A DNA stretch of 64,000 nucleotides from Luteimonas rhizosphaerae. Lineage in GTDB: Bacteria; Pseudomonadota; Gammaproteobacteria; Xanthomonadales; Xanthomonadaceae. The stretch lies in assembly GCF_002849595.1 (NCBI RefSeq), contig NZ_NRQR01000008.1, forward strand, positions 62,001 to 126,000. Reading direction: 5' to 3'. The notes beneath the pieces were generated by a model. The model was not told where the DNA came from. It saw only the letters and a list, made by a program, of their open reading frames with translations, and made no database searches. Both the position numbers and the translations under genes were made by a program. Shown one piece after another: positions 44,426-55,620 of this stretch (positions within the stretch are counted from its first letter, which is position 1; every line of letters begins with the position of its first letter).

Positions 44426-45590
44426 CGGGCGTCCCCGGGTTGGCGACGGGGACCGGCATCGCGGCACCCGCGGCACGGGCGTTGGCCAGGCGCCCGTCCA
44501 GATCGTGCGCGACCTGGGCCTGGGTGAGGCCGAGGATCGCTTCGCGCGCCGCCAGGCCCATGGCCCGGCGCCGGACGTCGTCGCTGGCCACGCGCAGACT
44601 CTCGGCGATGAAGCCTTCGTCGTCGTCGCAGGCGACCTTGGCCCCGTGCCAGCGGTGGCAGAGCACGTCGGCCGCGGCGCCGTGGTCGAAGGCGACGACG
44701 GGTACGCCGCTGGCCATCGATTCGAGCACCACGTTGCCGAAGGTCTCGCTGCGGCTGGGGAACAGGAACAGGTCGCCGCTGGCGAAATGCCGGCCGAGCT
44801 CGGCGTCGCGGCGCGTGCCGCAGAACACGAAATCGGGGTGCGCGCGTTCCAGGCCCTCGCGCAGCGGGCCGTCGCCGATCCAGATCATCCGCGCGTCGGG
44901 GCGGCGTGCCTGCAGCTCGCGGAACGCGCGGATGGCGAGGCCGAGATTCTTTTCCGCCGCGAGGCGCCCGACGTGGACGACGGCGAGCCCCTCGGGCGCC
45001 ACGCCCCATTCGGCGCGCAGCGCCGCGTCGCGGCGGGCGGGGTCGAACTGCTGGTGGTCGACGGCGCGGGCCAGCACCACCGCGCGCGGGACGCCTTGCT
45101 CGTGCAGGAACGTCGCCAGCGCGCGGGTCGCGACGAGCGTGGTGTCGGCGGCGCCGTGGAAGCGCCGCATCCAGTGCAGCGCCAGCGGCCGCAGCCAGGG
45201 CAGGCCGTAATCGGCCATGTACAGGTCGAAGCGCGTGTGCAGCGCAGTGACGACGGGAATGCCCAGCGCGCGCGCGGCGCGGATCGCCGACCAGCCCAGC
45301 GGGCCTTCGGTGGCGACGTAGATCGCATCGGGTCGCGCGTGCCGCCAGCGACGCCGCAGCTGGCGACCGGCGGGCAGCGCCAGGCGCAACGTGGAATAGA
45401 AGGGGAGTCGCAGGCTGGGGATGCACAACGCGCCTTCGTCATCCGGCCCGCTGCGTTCGCCGGGCTGGGCCGGCCGGACGATGTCGACGTCGTGACCCCG
45501 TTCGCGCAGGCCGCGCGCGTAGGACTGCAGGGTCAGAGCCACACCGTTGATGTCGGGGGCGTACGTGTCGGTGACGATCGCGTAGCGCAT
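44403..45590 (-). CDS. Glycosyltransferase family 4 (GT-B)
   Basis: A 395-residue GT-B fold enzyme. N-terminal motif TDTYAPDINGVALTLQSYARGLRERGH near 7-33 is typical of the MgtA/SqdX-like alpha-mannosyl or sulfoquinovosyl group. The donor-binding half has VHVGRLAAEKNLGLAIRAF near 206 and FLFPSRSETFGNVVLESMASGVPVVA near 276-301 (E-x7-E motif). It probably adds a sugar to a lipid acceptor at the inner membrane; donor unknown. The gene pairs with the PAP2 phosphatase downstream. Its 5' end overlaps the run-on frame of the damaged ppx gene, but not the ppx coding region proper. Confidence 0.87.
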   Translation of the reverse strand: MRYAIVTDTYAPDINGVALTLQSYARGLRERGHDVDIVRPAQPGERSGPDDEGALCIPSLRLPFYSTLRLALPAGRQLRRRWRHARPDAIYVATEGPLGWSAIRAARALGIPVVTALHTRFDLYMADYGLPWLRPLALHWMRRFHGAADTTLVATRALATFLHEQGVPRAVVLARAVDHQQFDPARRDAALRAEWGVAPEGLAVVHVGRLAAEKNLGLAIRAFRELQARRPDARMIWIGDGPLREGLERAHPDFVFCGTRRDAELGRHFASGDLFLFPSRSETFGNVVLESMASGVPVVAFDHGAAADVLCHRWHGAKVACDDDEGFIAESLRVASDDVRRRAMGLAAREAILGLTQAQVAHDLDGRLANARAAGAAMPVPVANPGTPDARVTVA

Positions 45591-45717
45591 CGGTCGGTCC
45601 GCTGTCCTTGGCTGGGCACAGACTGGACCGGCCCGATGCCCGGGCGATGACAGCGGCTTGACGCTTCGGTGACAGCGGCGGCCCCGGGTGGGCGCGCACG
45701 CGGTGGCGCGCGCCGGC

Positions 45718-47221
45718 TCAGTCGGCGTCGAGCACCAGGGTCACGCCGAGTGCGGCGATGTCGTCGGGCTCGCCTTCCAGATCGGTGCGCAGCAGGGCGC
45801 GGCTGTCGAGCCAGCGGCGCGAGAACTGCACGCGCAGGACATCGCCCGCGACGCTGGCGGCGAGATGCGGGGCGCAAGAGTGCGGCGGTGCGCCGCGCCT
45901 GGCTCAGCAGGCGATCGGGCAGGGCGTCGAACGCGGACTTGGGCACCTTGCGGCGATGGCTGCGCACCAGCGCGGCGAGGAACTGCTGCTCCTGGCGCGA
46001 GAAGCCGGCGATGTCCGAATGTTCCAGTACGTAGGCGCCGTGCACGTGGTACTGGCTGTGGGCGATGACCAGGCCCACTTCGTGGACGCGCGCGGCCCAG
46101 GCCAGCATGCGCAGGTTGTCGCCATCGAGGCCCCAGTCGCGCGCGACCTGGTCGAACAGCCGCAGGGCCGTGGCCTCGACGCGCGCCGCCTGCACGCGAT
46201 CGATGCCGTAGCGCTGGCCCAGCGCGTCGATCGAGGTCTCGCGCGGATCGGCCTCGCTGCCGCGGCCCAGCATGTCGCGCAGCACGCCTTCGCGCATCGC
46301 CGCCTTGCTGACCTGCATGCGCTCGATGCCGAGCACGCGGAACGCGGCTTCGAGCACCAGCACGCCGCCGGCGATGATCGGGCGCCGGTCGTCGGACAGG
46401 CCGGGCAGTGCGATGAGATCGATGTGCCCGGCTTCCAGCAGGCGGTCGCGGACCAGCGGCAGCGCCTCGGCGGTCACCGCGCCCTTGGTCAGCTTCATCG
46501 CCGCGCAGATCTCGCCGATGGCCTTGTTGGTGCCCGAGGCGCCGACGACTTCCTGCCAGCCGAGGGCACGGTAGGTACTGGCGAACTGCTGGAATTCCGC
46601 GGCGACTTCGGCCGAGGCCTCGCGCCAGCGCTTCTTCGACAGCTTGCCGCCGGGGAAGAAGCGGCGGGTGCTGGCGACGCAGCCGATCTGCAGGCTCTCG
46701 CGTTCGAGCGCGTCGAAGCCGGCGCCGATGATGCATTCGGTCGAGCCGCCGCCGATGTCGATGACCAGCCGGCGCTGGCCCGGCCGCGGCGGCTGCGCGT
46801 GCGACACGCCCAGATAGATCAGGCGCGCTTCCTCGCGGCCCGAGATCACTTCGATCGCATGGCCGAGCGCGGTTTCCGCCGGCACCAGGAACGCCTGCGG
46901 CGCGGCCAGCCGGCGCACGGTGTTGGTCGCCAGCGCGCGCACGTGCTGCGGCGGGATGTCGCGGATGCGCTGGCCGAAGCGCGACAGGCACTGCAGGGCG
47001 CGGTGGCGGACCTCGGGCGACAGGCCGCCGCGCGCATCCAGGCCTTCGGCCATGCGCACGGTCTCGCGCAGCCGGTCGACGACGCGCAGCTGGCCCAGCG
47101 TGTAGCGGGCGACGACCATGTGGAAACTGTTGGAACCCAGATCGATCGCGGCGAGCATGTCGCCGTCTTCGAGTGGCGGAGTCAGCGCGTCGGCGAGAGC
47201 GAGCGTTTGCTGGCCGGTCAT
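45718..47221 (-). pseudogene. ppx: Exopolyphosphatase, 3' part frame-shifted (probable short deletion)
   Basis: Ppx removes phosphate from polyphosphate; the GppA/Ppx actin-like fold is clear: AAIDLGSNSFHMVVARY near 24, VIDIGGGSTECI near 163, and the HD-like C-terminal helical domain (VLEHSDIAGFSRQEQQFLAALVRSHRR near 405-431). After DRLLSQARRTAALL the reading frame changes. In the original frame translation becomes Arg-rich and runs to 45533, inside the next gene. In the next frame a credible Ppx end (HLAASVAGDVLRVQFSRRWL...LVLDAD) runs to a stop at 45718. The helix normally found at the junction (LAVLL-H/R type) is missing, so several residues appear deleted near 45872-45892, not just one base. 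Either a real lesion or an assembly error. Start ATG 47221. Confidence 0.75.
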
Positions 47222-47326
47222 CGGAGTCCTGCGCGACGCGCAGCGGCTGCGGCGCCACGTTGCGGTGGGGATCCGCATGGTAATGCATGGCGCGCGCGTG
47301 GCGCGCAGTGGATGCCGTCGCTCAGG

Positions 47327-49476
<2,150 letters not shown>

Positions 49477-49480
<4 letters not shown>

Positions 49481-50650
49481 GCGGTGGCTCCGGAATAGAG
49501 GGCTTCGCGCGGGCGCACGCGGCCGGCGGCGAAATGGCAGGAGAAGCGGCTGCCGCGACCGACTTCGCTGTCGATCTCCAGCCGCGCCTGGTGCAGGTGC
49601 AGGACGTGCTTGACGATGGCCAGCCCGAGACCGGTGCCACCGGACTCGCGCGAGCGGCTGGTCGACACCCGGTAGAAGCGTTCGGTGATGCGCGGCAGGT
49701 GCGCGGCGGGAATGCCGTAGCCGGTGTCTTCCACCGAGAGGATCGCGCCGCCCTCCGCGTTGCGGTCGAAGCGGATCGCGATGCGGCCGCCGGCAGGCGT
49801 GTAGCGCACGGCGTTGCTGACGAGGTTGGAGAAGGCGCTGTGCAGCTCGCGCGTCGAACCCAGCAGGTCGATGCCGGCGTTGTCCTCGATGCTGACCGTC
49901 TGCCGGCCCTGGCTCAGCATTTCGACTTCGCGGCGCAGCGACGCCAGCATCGACGGCATCGACACCGTCTCGTCGCCGATGCTGTCCTGGGCCTCGAGCC
50001 GCGACAGCGTCAGCAGGTCCTCGACCAGCTGGGTCATGCGCTGCGACTGGTGCTGCATCTCCTGCAGCATCGGCGCCCACTCGGGATGCTCGGTGGGGTC
50101 GAGCATGTCGAGGTAACCGTGGACCACGGTCAGCGGCGTGCGCAGTTCGTGCGAGACGTTGGCGACGAAATCGCGGCGCATCTGCTCCAGCTTGACCAGC
50201 TTGGTAACATCGCGCGCCAGCAGCAGCCACAGATCGTCGGAATAGGGGATCAGGCGCAGGTCGAGACGTGTGCCCGAATTGCACGCGCTGGCTGTTGCGA
50301 TCGACGACGACCACGGCATCGGGCAGCGCCGCGGCCACCGCGCGGTACGCGCGCAGCATCGCGATCAGGCGCCGCTTGCGCGCGCGCATGTCCTGCTGGC
50401 CGCGATGCAGCAGCCGGTCGGTCTCGCGCCACACGCCATCGCCCTGGGGGGGCGGCACGCGCCGGCGCGAGGTGAGGCGTCGCAGCAGGTCGTAGAGCTT
50501 CCAGTAATGCCAGGCGACGACGCCCAGCGCGGCGATGGCGACCGCCATCCAGAAGTGCCCCAGCAGCGCACCGGCCGCGGCCGCGCCCGCCAGCACGAGG
50601 GCGAGCTGCAGCAGCGTACGGGTCCAGGCGGCGTGGATGCGGGGGGGCAT
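49477..50650 (-). pseudogene. phoR: Phosphate sensor kinase PhoR with internal deletion and frame change
   Basis: PhoR senses phosphate status through PhoU/Pst and phosphorylates PhoB. The 5' part (from ATG 50650) encodes two membrane-helix segments (about 9-45) and the cytosolic linker up to LPDAVVVVDRNSQRVQ, the first strand of the PAS domain. The 3' part, in another frame, encodes RLDLRLIPYSDDLWLLLARDVTKL, the end of the PAS domain, then the H box FVANVSHELRTPLTVVHGYLD, N box NLVSNAVRYTPAGG and G boxes. Between them about 50-60 residues of PAS sequence, as expected for the family, are absent and the frame shifts near 50265-50285. Domain content downstream is intact. The 5' frame runs on, open, into ppk. 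Real deletion or assembly error. Confidence 0.78.
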
Positions 50651-50937
50651 GGCGGAGAGTCTAGGCAATGGCGTGCCGCGTGGTCGCGTTCGTCGGTGGG
50701 AGACGTCGCGTGGACGGCCTCGATGGCGGAGCGGCTGAGCGTGCGCGCGGCGCGTTTGTTGTCCGGAGCACGGGTCGCGGGACCTTCGCGATGCCGGTCC
50801 GGCGCCGGTGGATGGTCGTCAGGTCCGGCCGCAAGCGGCCACCGCCGGTGCCCGCCGTCACGCCGGCCACGGCGATCCCGGCCGGAAAGCAGGCGGGGGC
50901 GAAGATGGAGAGACTCGTGGAGATGGCGACCGCGGCC

Positions 50938-51627
50938 TCACACCGATGCCGAGAACCGGTAGCCCGATCCCCGCACCGTCTGCACCATGCCGTCGAGTTC
51001 GGTCGGCTCCAGCGTCTTGCGCAGCCGGCGGATGTGCACGTCGACGGTGCGTTCCTCGACGTAGACGCTGCCGCCCCAGACGTGGTCCAGCAGCTGCGAG
51101 CGCGAATACACGCGTTCGGGATGGGTCATGAAGAAATGCAGCAGGCGGTATTCGGTCGGCCCGATCGTGATCGGCTGGTCGTTGGCGAACACCCGGTGCG
51201 CGGCGCCGTCGATGCGCAGCGCGCCGACGCTGACGCTGCCGTCCTCGTCGTCGTCGCGGGCGCGGCGCATGACCGCGCGGATCCGCGCCAGCAGTTCGCG
51301 CGCCGAGAACGGCTTGACCACGTAGTCGTCGACGCCGGCCTCGAGGCCACCGACGCGGTCGTTCTCTTCGCCGCGGGCGGTCAGCATGATGATCGGGATG
51401 TCGCGAGTCAGCGCGTCCTTGCGCCAGCGGCGGGCCAGTTCGAGGCCGCTGGTGCCGGGCAGCATCCAGTCCAGCAGGATCAGGTCGGGCACCCGGTCGA
51501 CGATCGCCGACTGCGCCTCGCGCGCATCGCCGGCGTGCATCGGTTCGTATTCGCCCTTGCGCAGCGCGAAGGCGACCATCTCGCGGATGGCCGGCTCGTC
51601 GTCGACGATGAGGATGCGCTTCTGCAT
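50938..51627 (-). CDS. phoB: Phosphate regulon response regulator PhoB
   Basis: A 229-residue OmpR-type regulator that activates Pho promoters when phosphorylated. The receiver has D9-D10, phospho-acceptor Asp53 (LILLDWMLPG), Thr in IIMLTARGEE near 82 and Lys in YVVKPFSARELL near 105. The effector winged helix (about 130-229) carries GPTEYRLLHFFMTHPERVYSRSQLL near 153 and RTVDVHIRRLRKTLEP near 195, the PhoB recognition helix. The ATG at 51627 begins the family's MQKRILIVDDE. A three-repeat Pho box upstream predicts autoregulation. phoR follows after a 287-base gap with no evident gene. Confidence 0.96.
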   Translation of the reverse strand: MQKRILIVDDEPAIREMVAFALRKGEYEPMHAGDAREAQSAIVDRVPDLILLDWMLPGTSGLELARRWRKDALTRDIPIIMLTARGEENDRVGGLEAGVDDYVVKPFSARELLARIRAVMRRARDDDEDGSVSVGALRIDGAAHRVFANDQPITIGPTEYRLLHFFMTHPERVYSRSQLLDHVWGGSVYVEERTVDVHIRRLRKTLEPTELDGMVQTVRGSGYRFSASV

Positions 51628-51666
51628 GGGCGGGTCACCTGTGTTGCCGGATGGCCACGCCATTAC

Positions 51667-51695
51667 ACGACAGTTTTATGACCGGTTGGTGACAC
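51667..51695 (-). promoter_or_regulatory. Pho box upstream of phoB
   Basis: On the minus strand: GTGTCAC, 4 bases, CGGTCAT, AAAA, CTGTCGT. The three heptamers match CTGTCAT at 5, 6 and 6 of 7 positions with an exact 11-bp period and an AT spacer in the main pair. It ends 40 bases before the phoB ATG. Confidence 0.8.
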
Positions 51696-51730
51696 CGTCA
51701 TCGAGGGTCCGCCGGCATGTGCGCCGCGGC

Positions 51731-53416
51731 TCAGTACCGGCGCCGCAGGTCCTCGTCGCGGATGCCCTGGCGATGCAGCTCCAGCACCGTCGGGGTGATC
51801 GTGGCGATCCGCGCATCGATGCGCGCGCGGGCGTAGTAGTCCAGGTCGTCGCGCCGCTTCAGGGTGTTGAGCTGGACCAGCGCCTGCTCCGGCCGGCCGC
51901 CGAGAAAGGCCGCCTCGGCCCAGGCCTCGCCCGCGCGGACCGGATCGCCGGCCATCTCGCTGGCGCGGGCGAAGGTGCGCTGGAACACCGGGTCGCTGCC
52001 CGAGGCGTTGAGCAGCGGGCGCAGGATCTCCTGCGCGCGGCGCCCGGCTTCGGCCGTGTTGCGCTCGGTCAGCACGGTCGCGTAGCTGAGCACGACGGCC
52101 GGGTTGCGCGGCATGCGGTCGAGAAGCGCTTCGAAGCGGTGGTCCGCCGCGACCCGATGACCCGCGCGCGCATCAGCTTCGGCCAGGCTGACGGTCAGCC
52201 AGACGTCGCCCGGATAGGTACGGAGCAGGCCGGTCAGCGTGTCGATGGCAACGGCGGGCGCGTCGTTGTTGCGCAGGCGCGCGATCGCGAGCCCGTAACG
52301 CTGGGCGTCGTCGAGTGGCGTCAGCCGCCCCATCGCCTCGTACTCGCGGATCGCCGCGGCCGGCGTGTTGGCGCTGAACACCCGCAGACGCTCGCGCGCC
52401 CAGCCGAACTGGATGCTGTCGGGCGCGTGGCGATCCACGGCCGGCAGCTGGAACGACGCTGGCAGCAGCGGGTTGTCGGCGATCCGCAGCGACGGGTCCA
52501 GCACGCCGTCGATCGGCACGCGTTCCACGCGGCTGCCGCCCGGCGTGGCGGTCACGGTCTGCACGGAGTTGCGCGACATCTGTTCGGCCCGCGAACGCGC
52601 TTCGCTGATGCGGGTCGTGGTGACCGGGTGGGTCTGCAGATAGTCGGGCAGGCGCTCACGCTCGCCGCCCTGGTTGGTGCGCGACACGGCCTGCATGCGC
52701 TCGAACATCGTCGCCATCGCGTCGGGGTCGTAGCCGCTGCGCTCGAGCGTGCGGATGCCGAGGCGGTCGGCTTCGGACTCGTTGGAGCGCGTGTAGTCGA
52801 TCTGGCGCTGCAGCGCGAGGCCCTGGGCGCCGGCCAGCACCGCCATCGCCGCGTCGTCGGAGGAATTGCTGCCGCTCTGCGAGGCGAGGGCGATCGCGCC
52901 GAGCATCGCCAGCAGCATCGGCACCTGGTCGCGCTGCGCGCGCTCGACGCCGCGCAGCACGTGCGACTGGGTGACGTGCGAGACCTCGTGGGCCAGCACC
53001 GCGGCGACCTCGTCCTCGCTGTGCGCGGTCAGCACCAGGCCGGCGTTGACGCCGATGTAGCCGCCGAGCGTGGCGAACGCGTTGATGCTGCGGTCGCGCA
53101 TCATGAAGAAGGTGAAGGGCTGCTGCGGCTGGTCGCTGGCCGCCGCGAGCCGGTTGCCGGTCGCGCGCAGCCAGCTGTCGACCAGCGGGTCCTCGAGCAC
53201 GTAGTCGTAGTGGCGCAGCTGGGCCAGCAGCATCTGGCCGTATTCGGTCTGCTGGGCCGGGCTCAGCACCGCGCCCGCGGACGAGCCGATGTCGGGCAGC
53301 CGGGTGTCCTGCGCGGACGTCACCGGCGCAATGGCGGCGCATGCCAGCGACATGGCCAGCACCGTGAGGACGGGGCGGAGGCGGCGACGGATTGGAGCGG
53401 TTCGGGTTCGGCGCAT
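51731..53416 (-). CDS. M48 family metalloprotease with TPR-like repeats (BepA-like)
   Basis: A periplasmic zinc protease resembling BepA/YfgC, which helps outer-membrane protein assembly and degrades stalled substrates. The 561-residue precursor has an Arg-rich start and signal peptide (about 1-38, ending TSAQ). Zinc motif HEVSH is near residue 142 and the third ligand Glu is in SNESEADRLG near 213; HPVTTTRISEARSR near 247 is also conserved. The C-terminal half (about 325-545) is helical, with TPR-like repeats (LTGLLRTYPGDVWLTVSLAEADARAG). The ATG at 53416 gives the signal peptide; the longer frame overlaps the divergent glutaredoxin region. Confidence 0.88.
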   Translation of the reverse strand: MRRTRTAPIRRRLRPVLTVLAMSLACAAIAPVTSAQDTRLPDIGSSAGAVLSPAQQTEYGQMLLAQLRHYDYVLEDPLVDSWLRATGNRLAAASDQPQQPFTFFMMRDRSINAFATLGGYIGVNAGLVLTAHSEDEVAAVLAHEVSHVTQSHVLRGVERAQRDQVPMLLAMLGAIALASQSGSNSSDDAAMAVLAGAQGLALQRQIDYTRSNESEADRLGIRTLERSGYDPDAMATMFERMQAVSRTNQGGERERLPDYLQTHPVTTTRISEARSRAEQMSRNSVQTVTATPGGSRVERVPIDGVLDPSLRIADNPLLPASFQLPAVDRHAPDSIQFGWARERLRVFSANTPAAAIREYEAMGRLTPLDDAQRYGLAIARLRNNDAPAVAIDTLTGLLRTYPGDVWLTVSLAEADARAGHRVAADHRFEALLDRMPRNPAVVLSYATVLTERNTAEAGRRAQEILRPLLNASGSDPVFQRTFARASEMAGDPVRAGEAWAEAAFLGGRPEQALVQLNTLKRRDDLDYYARARIDARIATITPTVLELHRQGIRDEDLRRRY

Positions 53417-53588
53417 CGGACTCGTGGGGTCGGGTGAGCCGCCGTCGGCAGACGGGGCGCACCAGCATGCGGGCGGACTTCGCCAGCGGCGTGAATGGGG
53501 AGTTAAGACGGCGGCCCAGCTGGAAAACCGGCCATGCCGCCTCCAGACTCTGACCCACGTGGTCCCCACAAGTTTCCGGAGCAAGTCC

Positions 53589-53879
53589 TTGAACGAGTCC
53601 AGCGCGGTCGGCCAACCGCCCGACATCATCGTCTACACCAGCGCCATCTGCGGCTATTGCGTCGCTGCGAAGACCTTCCTGAAGAGCCAGGGCCTGAGCT
53701 GGCAGGAAGTGCGGATCGACCTCGATCCGGCGGAACGCGAGCGCATGGTCGCGCGGACCCGGCGTACCAGCGTGCCGCAGATCTTCGTCGGCGACGTCCA
53801 TGTCGGCGGCTACGACGACATGATGGCCCTGCACCGCGCCGGCAAGTTCGCGCCGCTGCTGTCCGGCGGTGCCGCATGA
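53589..53879 (+). CDS. Glutaredoxin with CGYC active site
   Basis: A 96-residue glutaredoxin reducing disulfides with glutathione. The active site is SAICGYCVAAK near residues 18-28, CGYC rather than the usual CPYC; TSVPQIFVGDVHVGGYDDM near 59-77 supplies the cis-Pro and glutathione-binding Gly-Gly-Asp motif. No ATG fits; TTG at 53589 with GGAG nine bases before it is the best start, since the only other in-frame start is 300 bases upstream within the protease gene. The stop overlaps the following AhpD-like gene (ATGA). Confidence 0.85.
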   Translation: MNESSAVGQPPDIIVYTSAICGYCVAAKTFLKSQGLSWQEVRIDLDPAERERMVARTRRTSVPQIFVGDVHVGGYDDMMALHRAGKFAPLLSGGAA

Positions 53880-54271
53880 GCGGGGACGCCGGAGAAGGCG
53901 ATCGCATCGCCGAATTCACCGCGTTCCGCAAGCGCATGAACGAGCGCATCCTGGCCGAGCCCAATCAGGTCGTGCGCCGTTTCTTCGCGCTCGATACGCA
54001 GACCTACCAGGCCGGTGCGCTCGACGTGAAGACCAAGGAGTTGCTCGGCCTGGTCGCGTCGCTGGTGCTGCGCTGCGACGACTGCATCAGCTACCACGTC
54101 GCCCAGTGCCGCGAGGCGGGCGTGAGCCGCGACGAGATGTTCGAGACGTTCTCCGTGGGGCTGGTGGTCGGCGGCAGCATCGTGATCCCGCACCTGCGGC
54201 GCGCGGTCGACTTCCTCGACCGGCTGGAGCAGGGCGACACCGGCGCGCCGGACGCGCACGCCCACGGCTGA
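53876..54271 (+). CDS. Carboxymuconolactone decarboxylase/AhpD-like protein
   Basis: A 131-residue CMD-domain protein. The CxxC motif with a following His (LVLRCDDCISYHVAQCREAGVS near 63-84) is the AhpD-type redox centre; the first part, VVRRFFALDTQTYQAGALDVKTKELL, is typical of the stand-alone family. It may act in peroxide or thiol redox reactions, or as a general disulfide reductase. Overlap with the glutaredoxin gene suggests the two work in the same redox step (inferred). The C-terminal tail is Ala/His-rich. Confidence 0.85.
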   Translation: MSGDAGEGDRIAEFTAFRKRMNERILAEPNQVVRRFFALDTQTYQAGALDVKTKELLGLVASLVLRCDDCISYHVAQCREAGVSRDEMFETFSVGLVVGGSIVIPHLRRAVDFLDRLEQGDTGAPDAHAHG

Positions 54272-54360
54272 CGAGTCGCAGCGCCCGGCCTGACGCGACG
54301 GCGCGGCGCCCGTGAAGACGCTCGCGCCGTGTCCTCGCGGTGTCGTCCGGCGTCCCGGAT

Positions 54361-54389
54361 TTGGGGCGTGCGGCGCGCTCGGGCATAAT
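54361..54389 (+). promoter_or_regulatory. Sigma-70-type promoter before isocitrate dehydrogenase
   Basis: TTGGGG, 17 bases, CATAAT. The -10 matches 5 of 6 positions. It is 68 bases before the ATG at 54457. Confidence 0.55.
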
Positions 54390-54456
54390 GTGGGGCTCTT
54401 CCCCACACGATGCCCCTGCGTTTCCGGGGCGTCCCTGCGTACGGATCAATTTCTTC

Positions 54457-55464
54457 ATGACCCACACGATCACGGTCATCCGCGGCGACGGTATCGGCCC
54501 GGAAATCATGGACGCCACGCTCCATGTCCTCGACGCGATGCAGCTCGGCCTGACCTACGAGGACGCCGACGCCGGCCTGATGGCGCTGGAAAAGCACGGC
54601 GAACTGCTGCCCGCCGCGACGATGGAGTCGATCCGCCGCAACAAGATCGCGCTCAAGAGCCCGCTCACCACGCCGGTCGGCGGTGGCTTCAGCTCGATCA
54701 ACGTGGAGCTGCGTCGCCAGTTCGATCTGTACGCCAACGTGCGCCCGGCGACGTCGTTCCCGAACACGCGCTCGCGGTTCGACAGCGGCGTCAACCTGAT
54801 CACGATCCGCGAGAACACCGAAGGCTCCTACATCAGCGAAGGCCAGGAAACCTCGGCCGATGGCGAGACCGCGGTGTCGGTGACGCGCATCACCCGCAAG
54901 GGCTCGGACCGCATCGTGCGCTACGCGTTCGAGCTGGCGCGCAAGACCGGTCGCAAGAAGGTCACGATCGTCCACAAGGCCAACATCCTCAAGAGCACGT
55001 CTGGCCTGTTCCTGAAGGTCGCGCGCGAAGTGGCGGCCGAGTATCCGGACATCGAAGCCAACGAGATGATCGTCGACAACACCTGCATGCAGCTGGTGAT
55101 GCGTCCCGAGCAGTTCGACATCATCGTGACCACCAACCTGTTCGGCGACATCATCTCCGACCTGTGCGCCGGCCTCGTCGGCGGTCTGGGTCTGGCCCCG
55201 GGCGCCAACATCGGCACCGACGCGGCGATCTTCGAAGCCGTCCATGGTTCGGCGCCGGACATCGCCGGCAAGGGCGTCGCGAACCCGTGTGCGCTGCTGC
55301 TCGCCGCCGCGCAGATGCTCGACCATCTGGCGCTGCCCGAGCAGGCCGAGCGCCTGCGCAAGGCGATCGTCGCCACGCTCGATGCCAAGGACGGCGTGAC
55401 GCCGGACCTCGGCGGCACCGGCAACACCATGGCCTTCGCCAAGGCGATCGCTTCGCGTCTCTGA
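54457..55464 (+). CDS. NAD-dependent isocitrate dehydrogenase
   Basis: A 335-residue enzyme of the isocitrate/isopropylmalate dehydrogenase family that oxidises isocitrate to 2-oxoglutarate. Motifs: VIRGDGIGPEIMDATLHVLDAM near 6-27, substrate loop VELRRQFDLYANVRP near 84, IRENTEGSYISEGQE near 120, the catalytic Lys/Asp region KANILKSTSGLF near 175, NTCMQLVMRPEQFD near 208 and DIISDLCAGLVGGLGLAPGANIG near 231. A Glu/Asp pair in the nucleotide site (VHGSAPDIAGKGVANPCALL near 264) points to NAD rather than NADP. Upstream in-frame start at 54340 precedes the promoter and is rejected. Confidence 0.92.
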   Translation: MTHTITVIRGDGIGPEIMDATLHVLDAMQLGLTYEDADAGLMALEKHGELLPAATMESIRRNKIALKSPLTTPVGGGFSSINVELRRQFDLYANVRPATSFPNTRSRFDSGVNLITIRENTEGSYISEGQETSADGETAVSVTRITRKGSDRIVRYAFELARKTGRKKVTIVHKANILKSTSGLFLKVAREVAAEYPDIEANEMIVDNTCMQLVMRPEQFDIIVTTNLFGDIISDLCAGLVGGLGLAPGANIGTDAAIFEAVHGSAPDIAGKGVANPCALLLAAAQMLDHLALPEQAERLRKAIVATLDAKDGVTPDLGGTGNTMAFAKAIASRL

Positions 55465-55513
55465 CGCGCGCCGCGGCCGGGATGCGCCGGTCGACATCGT
55501 GAACCGATCCAGG

Positions 55514-55539
55514 ACGGGACGCTTCGGCGTCCCGTTTTT
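55514..55539 (+). terminator. Rho-independent terminator after isocitrate dehydrogenase
   Basis: A 9-bp stem (ACGGGACGC / GCGTCCCGT) with a TTCG tetraloop, followed by five T. Confidence 0.93.
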
Positions 55540-55620
55540 CATGTGCGAGCATCCTGCCGGCCGGCATGACGCGCCCGCGCTTCGTGCGCACAATGCGGCT
55601 TCGTTTCCGGGGATGCCTGC

